64,000 nucleotides of DNA from Pipra filicauda. Its lineage: Eukaryota; Chordata; Aves; Passeriformes; Pipridae. The notes under the pieces are model-generated. The model searched no databases. It worked only from the letters and a program-made list of their open reading frames with translations, and was not told where the DNA came from. Of this stretch, positions 43,001 to 52,000 are shown one piece after another (within the stretch, counting starts at the first letter, position 1; the number at the start of each line of letters is the position of its first letter). The translations under genes and the position numbers were made by a program. The stretch lies in assembly GCF_003945595.2 (NCBI RefSeq), contig NW_024104421.1, positions 5,642,001-5,706,000 of the forward strand. The letters run 5' to 3'.

Positions 43001-46000
43001 AAATTCATATCACAAATTTTGGAAGATGCTTCCGTAAAATGAATGGATACATAATTATATCTAATAATAATGTAACACAAGAAGCAAATGATACTTTTAC
43101 ATATGATTTTTCTACATAATTTATCCCCAGTAGGGATTAATAGGCTATTTGGTTTAACCCAATGTTTACCCTGATATTTTTCCTGAGCTCACTAATTTTT
43201 ACTTGGCTCGTGCATGTTCTGCAGGAGACTGTCTTGTCAAGGGAAGACATTAAGAGATACTGAGTTTACAGCTTCTTTCAAAGGTTAATTTGTTGCAAAT
43301 TCGCATTTCTGATTTCTGTTTTTGTAGTTCTAATTTACAGCCATTGCTTCTTTCATGTTTTTGCATGAGAGATTAAAAGATATGCTATGCTTCATGAGGC
43401 ATGCCTATACAAAATGCAAATAAAATAAACTGTGCCAGGAAACAAACCCAGGAATCAAAACTCACTTCCCTATTATCACTCCCCAGAATGGTTTTAAACT
43501 GGGCTAATTTATACCCTCCCAACCAATTCTTAGCCATGGATCAGGTGTTAGAATAAGACAATGATCATTCTTAGAAGGTGATCTGGATGTGGTCCTTCTG
43601 TTCCAGTAGATGATAGACAGTAATAGCATGGAGAGAGGCTCTTGCATGTGAATTGACCTCAGTGCCAGGGAACAGTCTGTAGTGGGTTGACTGATGGGTG
43701 CCAGGCAACTGTCAAAGCTGCTCTATCACTCCCCTCCTCAGATGGACAGGGGAAAAAATATAATAAAAACCTTGTGGGTTGAGATACGGACAGGGAGCGA
43801 TCACTCAGCAATTACTCTTATGGGCAAAAAAGACTCAGCTTGGGGAAATTAATTTATTACCAATCAAATCAGTGTAAAATAATGACAAATAAAACCAAAT
43901 CGTAGAACACCTTTCCCCCACTCCTCTCTTCTTCCTGGGCTCAGCTTCACTCCTGATTTCTCTGCCTCCTCCTGCCAGCAGGACGGGGGACAGGGAATGG
44001 GGTTGCAGTCAGTTCATCATACATTGTCTCTGCTGTTCCTTCCCCTTCAAGGGCAGGACTCATCACACTCTTCCCCTGCTCCTCCTCTCTGTCCCTCCCA
44101 CATGAAACACTCCTCCACAAACTCCAGCATGAGTCTTTCTCACACACTGCTCCAGAGTGGGTCCCTTCCACTGGGTGTAGAACTTTGGGAGCAGACTGAC
44201 AACGGGTTCACAAGTCCTACCAGCAAACCTGCTCCAGCATGGGTTCCTCTCTCTCTCTCTGTGGGTTCATAGGCCCTGCCAGGAGTCTGCTCCAGCATGG
44301 ACTTCCCACAGGGTCACAGCCTCATTCATGAGTTCACCTGCTCTGCCATGGGGTCCTGCAGGAGCTGCAGGTGGATATCTGCTCCATGGGCTGCCTCACC
44401 ATGGTCTTCACCACAGGCTGCAGGGGGATCTCTGGTGTCTGGAGCACCTCCTCCTCTCCTTCTTCACTGACCTCTGTGTCTGCAGAGTTGTTCTGCTCAC
44501 ACATTTTCACTCTTCCAGCTGATGATGCACAGATAACCTTAAAAACATTATCCCAGAAGTGCTGGTGGGCCTTGAGCAGCAGTGGGTCTGTCTTGGAGCT
44601 GGTTGGTGTTGGCTCTATCAGACATGGGGCAAACGTCTAGCAGCTTCTCACAGAAGCTGCCCTGTAGACCCCCACTACCAAAACCTGGCCACACAAATCC
44701 ATTACATGGTCAAAAGTGAATTTAATCTATTGACACAGAAGTACGCCCCACTGAAGGAACTTTTTTGATAAATTGAACCAGCTGAATTTTCAGGCAGGCT
44801 GGCCAATTATTTTTCCATTCTCAAAGTGACAAAAAGGAGAACTCTTGAAAGTGTTGATGATCTACCAGAAATGAATAAAAAAAATAAAAAATAAAAAAAC
44901 ACCCCCAAAATGAAAAACAAACAAAAAAACCAAACCAAACCAACCAACCAACCAAACAAACAAAACCCCAAAAATTGAAGAAGCCATTCAATTTTGGGTA
45001 ATTTGCAATATTTCCAGCTCAGTTTAGAAATGGTTGGCATAATTAGATTACATTTTGTGAGGAAGGCTTTTAGAAATGAAAATTGTAGGGTTTTTTTTTC
45101 ATTTAGAAAATATTGAAAAAGGATGTTTTAAGAACTTTAAAACTACTGGAAACATTTCAAAACCAGATATAAGAAAATTGATCCTTTCCAGCAGAGTTTC
45201 AATTTGATGAATAGATACTATCAGCTGGAAAACATTCCATCAAAGCATTTCTAGCCAATTCTAATTTAAGTTTTTCACTGCAAGACATTTTTCAAGCCTT
45301 CAAATAACTTGGTGTCTCCTTTCAACACCTACTGCTGTACTTCAGCTTTCTCTAAGCTGTTTTACTGTATTTCTACTAAACTGTTTAAAATTTGAAGTTG
45401 CTCCTAAAATCTTTACAGAAAATGTATGTTTTATAACCCTAAAATAATCACATGAAATATCTGAAGTCTGAAGAGCAGAGATAAGGAGCTAGTTCTACAA
45501 ACAGTTGTAGTCTCCATTTTTGCTAGTTTATTAATAAATTAAAAACCCTCACATATTGTATTTCTTAATGCAACAGATACTTAAAGAGAAACAAAATATT
45601 TTAATTGCAAAAAAATTGAGCAAAAACAGTTCACTACGAGAAAATATTTATTACATTTATATCCACAATTGCTAAAAAGCAATCAGTATGCCATATAAAT
45701 TGACATAAAAAGCATATTACTTAATGTCCTTGCTTCTGTCAGTCACTCTATTGAGCAATTGCCAGAGATTTGTTGTTGCATGATGACTGAAATCATTTGA
45801 AGAACAATCAAATGGAGCTTCCCAAAGCCTTTGTGTGTTAGACTGGATATGTGTCTTACATTACCTTTTTATAGGAAGTTTGGTTAAGGAATATAAAACA
45901 CTAATAGAGTTCTGCAGACTAGGAGCTTCTTCATATCCCTTCCACAGATACCTGGTTAGGAACTAAAATGGGTACTGAAGAATGGATATTTCATCAGACA

Positions 46001-49000
46001 AAGGTTGTGTTTCACATACAAAATATTATTTAGAGGAGTAGAACCGGTGACAAATTCAAAGACTGTCCAAGTTTTTATGGGCAGAAGGAGACATACTGAT
46101 TCTGACAACATTAATTGTCAACATTGTGAACAATGTTCTCACTGGTCACCAGGAAGAAAGAAAAGAAAAACTGTCTCAGACTAGAAGTAGTTGTTTGACA
46201 ACTCTTTTTCTGAGCTGATATTGCAGCTTTTCTTCAATGGTAAAGATTTGCACAGAACAGGTTATTTTTCTGAGCATTCATCTCCAAATAAAAAGTATTA
46301 TGCTTTTCCCATTCTTGTTCTCATGGTGGGTATACTCAGCAATGTGAAAAAAATCTTTTTTTCTCACAACACCCCCTTCTGATCAGTGGAAGATCTTCCA
46401 ATGATTTCAGTGGAGTTATCATTTCGGTCCTGGTAAACTTGCTTTATTAATCTCTGTCCTTAATGTCATCTTCATGGTCTTGATAAAATTTCATAACAGA
46501 AAGTACCCTGTTTCCCCATGGTTTTATATATCAAACTACTCTTTCAAGATATGGAATTTTGGACAATTTTATATTTCTCATTTGAGACAGGCATGTCTAT
46601 TTGAGAAGCTTCAAAATCTCTGCATTAAAAGAAATATCCTAGATATATTTCAACCATAAAAGGCTCCTTGATAGCCAGTCTTTTGGCTTTTACACAAGTA
46701 CTTCAGAAACATCCCCTGTTTTGGTTTGTTGGTTGGTTGGTTTTTCCCCTGGATGCTAGATAGTGTTTTGAGTAATGGTTTCTGTACCATGGCTTCTAAA
46801 AATTTCTTGTCTGGAACTTGACTCAGAAAAGTTCTGCCCATGAATCCATTTGCAAACATGCACACTGGCAGACTTCCATTTCCAAACCAATTAAGGTCAC
46901 TTATGTTTTAGACAGTGCCCAGACAACATATGCCTCTTGAGGCTTAACTTTGGAAAAACATACTCCACAAACCCATGATTCTGAAGAGAGAGAGACCACA
47001 TAGTGCTGTGATGTAGCTGCCCATGTGTATGAGAGTCAGGCACATGTCTGATGCAAACCATACTAAAAAGAACATATTCTTGTCAGCAAATGAATAGGTG
47101 GAAAAGGAACACATGGGAAAAAAGTGGGGGGGTTATGTTCTCTTTTGACCCACTTTTTTGTCTATATCCGATCCTGGTTCTTTTACATATTTAAAGTACA
47201 ATGTCTGTAACCTTTTTTCAAATATATTTTTCTTTAAACTTGTTCTCTTGTTCATTATCCATAAGGAACTTCGCCCTTTCCAAAATAAGGGAACTCTTGT
47301 GTCTGTAATGCCACAAGTCAGCTCAATCAGATAAATTAATGTCTCTGATTTTCTAGGATTTGAAGGGAAGCAAGATTCTTATAAATTATAAAAGGTCTGG
47401 GGCCAATAAATCTCCCTTATTTCCACGTATATGAACTAGTTGGTCCAGCCCATCATTTCTGTGGTTCAGTTTTCCTTGGGGAAATTTTAAGCATGCAAAA
47501 GTTTGCTAGTGTTAATTCTTACTCTGCATTAGCAGATCTTCCACAATTACCTCTGTGTCATCCAAATCCCTTCAGATGGGGATATGAAGCTTTAGCATGC
47601 CTCAGAAAGTGGCAGGGTTCAGAGTCTCGTATTTTTTTGCATAACCTGAACCTGTCAAAACATCCAACTTATATTTCAAGCGGCAAAAAATAGCCTTTCA
47701 CTTAAAAGTGTAGGTATGACCTCCTCTCCTGTTCTCATGGAGAAGCATGCTTTGAAGATCTTCCTCAAACCTTTTTACTCTGGCCCTATTGTTCCCTCCT
47801 AGGCTGTTAATTCATTCAACACAGCCATCACCATCTACCTGCTGGTGTGTCACTTCTTAATGCTAACTATGGTGGCATATTTCCTGACAGTAAGGGAACT
47901 AAATGAAGTCAGGTATCACTGTGATTTACTACATGATTACAGCACATAGAATTATTAATCTCTTGTCAACATCAATTTATCTAAGTTATTTTAGAGAGGA
48001 TGGTTCTCACTTTTGCCTGACTGGGTGGGGGTTTTTTGCCTGCAGTGTAGGAAGAAAAAGACATTGCACATTGCCCTCTCATCTGTAACACACTGCATGT
48101 AAACTATTGGTCTTCACTCCCAAGGTTTTTCTGGCCTACCCGCTTTTCTACTTGTTGACTCTCACTTAATCTCAATAGGAAGGAACTCTCTGCTTGACCC
48201 AGATCTGCCCATGTAGCTTTCCATTAAACACAAAAAAAACCAGCTTTGGGCTTGCTCCCATGATGCTCTCGCACTTGTGAGGATGTCTCTGTGTCTGCAA
48301 GGAACCCTCATTATCCTCTTTCAGATGAGAAAGAGAAATGAAAACACATCATAAGCTCACTGGACTGCCATTCATCATAAGCATATCCCAGCTGTAAGGA
48401 GGTTCGTGCAGCTCAAGTGTCATTTTTGAATTGTCATGGTTATGTTTATTCTCACCCAGCATTATATAACAAACTTCTCAGACATAGAACAGGACATGAG
48501 AAAACACTACGTCTCTTCATTATTACAGATTTGTCTTCCAGATGCTATAAATGTTTCTGCATTTTTCATCTGTATTTCTTTACAAAATGAGTATAGAGGA
48601 AGATTCTGTTGTAAAGCTCTTGTTTTTACTGTGTATTGTTGCTGTCTGCATATTAAGCACTTTTGCATTGTTGTGACTGCCTTCACATTTGCCATAAATA
48701 AATCTGGCCTCAGTGGTGTATTTACCCCTCTGTTTTGCCTTTACACTGCTGAATTAGATGCATTTATGATTTTCACAGCTTGTTAACACTGATTTTGTAA
48801 GTTATATATTTCAGTAACCCTGCATTTTTTTCCCACCAAGTTATATATTTCTCTGGTAGTAACATTGTTCTAACCAGGTGCTGAACTCTGTGGTAAATAA
48901 TTTGGTTGGTCTGCTAACTTAAAATGTTTATTACTTAATTTTACCACATTTCCCTGTAGCAGAGATGCTCAGTTTCCCTTCTCTGTAACAGAATGCTCAA

Positions 49001-52000
49001 TTGTGTCACACAACTGCTACTTTCTCTTGAAGAAAAATGTTCCTTTCCTGTATGACGTTGTTCTATATTCCTTTCCTGTCCTACATTGATAGCAGTAGAC
49101 TTCACATTTGTTCAATCTATTTCTTGTCCCCTTCATGCTAACCTTGGGCCAACTGAGAAGAACTTAGAAGCACTCTACAGGGCAAATCTGTTCTTCCTCC
49201 TCCCCTAAATATATCCAGGTGGTGTAGACATACCTACAGCTTAAACTCTTTGTGTATGCCTGTGCATTGTGTGGATGAGCACATGCATGTTTAAAGGAAC
49301 CAGAACTAAATGTAAACCATCAGATCCCATCTAGGAGGTTGAGGGTTGTCAGGGAAGCATCTGACAGCCAACGGGAAACTCATGCCAGTTACAGCAGGAG
49401 GACACAAGACATTGATCTTCATGCAAGAATGAGACTGTGTTACAGAATGGCCATGTGCAGGAGGCTCCAGTGTTTTCTCTACTCCCTCTATACTTCTATA
49501 GTAAACTGTGAATCAGGGGTAGGGTTAAAAATTTGGTAGGTTAAACTTTTATGTTAATAAAATAACTGTGAGTAGAATATTAAGATGCATAACAAATGAT
49601 CCTGTAGAAGCCAATGCTCTTTGTATTGTCCACTTTAAAAAAACGATTGTCTGACAAGCAAAAGAGCAAGAGTGAATATCACTCTCTAGGTACTCTCTAC
49701 CCACTCCAGTGGGTTAAAGTATGCCATTCCTGGCAGGAAAGCAGCTGGATTCCCAGCTTTGTAATAAACATTGGTCACCCATGAGAACTGATAATGAGAT
49801 AGTAAAGTTTTGCATGACCAGCAAGCCTAAAAAAAAGCAAAGACAGCAGAAAGTAACCACCATTTGCAGAGGACATAAAATGAATTTTAAACATGTGTCC
49901 CTAGAGCAGAATGCCCGAACTCCTCTCATTATGCTGTATGTAATTTGCTTAATCTTCAGAAATGTTCACTGGAACTTTCGATATGCTGGGTTCCATTGAA
50001 AATGAGGAGGTATGCCTAACCGGAAAAAATGAATTAGAGTCCTTTATTAGTCAGATATCCTGAGCTAAAATACAGGCATAACCACATTGCATATATGAAT
50101 TTTGGAGACTTATAGAAATAAATAATTTACTAGGCTCAGATATAAATTATGTGGGGTGCAACCCTGCACATCCACCTCCCATTTATTTTCCACCTAAACT
50201 CTTACTACTGACATCTTAACCATTTTACCCAAATGTTCTGGAGGTGTAAAATAAAAACAAAACAGCTGCACATGTAATTGAGCATTTTGCCAAAAATTGT
50301 ATTAAGTTGAGAAGAAAGCTCACATAGTAATCTAATCATATAAAGATACCATAAACATAAACAGTTTCCTAATCTTTTCACTTGAGCATTCCCCTGAGAT
50401 GAGAATGAATAGTTATTGTAATTACCAGGGTAGACAATGTAACAACAGATGTCTATCTTCACTAATTGTCTAAAGTTCCTAGAAATTTACAAAATTATTT
50501 ATCTCACTAAGATTCTTTGCTATGAGTTTTGTAGATTAATTATCCATCACACTAAATACGATTATCCCTTCCTGACCCAAGCAGTGAGCAGTAATTTGAG
50601 TGTCCTAACGTGGTGATGCTGTCACTGAGAGCAAAAAACGTATTGAATAATCAGTCTTTTCTTCATGTAATCCTGTTTACTCACAAAGAAAGTACAAACT
50701 CTTATTTCTCTAGTTCACAGCAAACATGTATATCTCTCCTTTCTGCTTTGTTGCTTCATTTTGTTGTACTCTGCCTTCCTAGAGACGTACTCATCATTTT
50801 TTACTCTGTGTCACTGGCTTCCTCTTCTTTGTGTTTGATTCTGTTATCTTTGTCATGCTTTTTTCTCCTATCTAGACACCTACACTATCAAAAAAATCAG
50901 TGCTCAGCCTCTCTGCTTCCCTGTGAAACTTCTTGGGTCATGAGGTCAATACTGTCTCATATTTTGCTTTGATCCTGTGACTGGGTGGTGCATCTTCTGC
51001 CTCAAGCAGCTGATTCCTTTGAGAAATCTAGGCTGCTTTTCATGGTCTAGCTGAACAGAAAGCAATCACCACACTCACTAACACAGCTATATCAATGTAG
51101 TTCTTGCTGCATTTTCAAATATTTTCAACTTCCAGAACATGTTTTATTCTTGTATTAAATAGAAATAGTCTGCTTTCCTTTTCACTATCTACTCTTTTAT
51201 TTTCTGAAAGGTTCTTTGCACTATTCTTTCCTTTCCAAATGTGAGTCTCATCCTCATTTACAGAATCACAGAATATTCTGAGCTGGAAGGGACCCATAAG
51301 GATCATCAAGTCCAACTTGTGTCCCAATAATTCCGGAACATTCCCAATAATCACACCATGTTCCTGAGAGCATCGTCCAAACACTTCTAGAATTCTGTCA
51401 GGCTTAGTGAAGTTTAGAGTTCTTTCTTTCAATGAAACCTTAGTAGTGACTTTTACCTTTGTGACACTTTTAGGTATCTTTTTGAGATGAGGGAAACAGA
51501 ATGAATCCATCATTTAAAGACAGAACATGCTATCCCAATATAGTCATTGGTTATTTTTTATTTTCTCTCCTCCTTACACTGTCTCTGTGGCTATTTGCTT
51601 TTTGGATTTCCATTGAAGGTTGAAAGTTTAGCTGTGATTCTATAACATAACAATAAGCCATTATTCTGTAATAACCATCTCAGAGTCTTTTATCTTCCTC
51701 ACATATTCCAAAAGTCACAGAATCACAGAATATGCTGAGTTGGAAGGGACCCACCAGAATCATCGAGTCTAACTCTTAGCCCTGCACAAGTCCTCCTTAC
51801 AACTCAATTATCTTCTTACTACAGTGCTTTTTTCTCCACACACTTCAGTCCTTGTTGCAGGAGCTAATTCCCAACACACTGCTATTGCTGGAGCCCCAGA
51901 GAGCAGACAACTGAACAGATTCTGTGATGCATGTCACCCAGTGTGGGCATACACTGGGAAAGTGCTTTCCACAGCATCATTTGGGACATACAGCAAAACT

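Noticed and set aside
43947..44768. Several open frames on both strands
   Set aside because: They lie within or just beyond the solo LTR, which has no coding genes; the composition reflects the repeated LTR units.
50610..50972. 120-residue plus-strand open frame, Leu/Ser/Cys-rich
   Set aside because: Composition follows pyrimidine-rich DNA; no family recognised and no flanking splice logic.
51115..51513. 132-residue minus-strand open frame
   Set aside because: Its centre is the CR1 3' fragment, which is non-coding tail sequence, and the remainder has no similarity I recognise.
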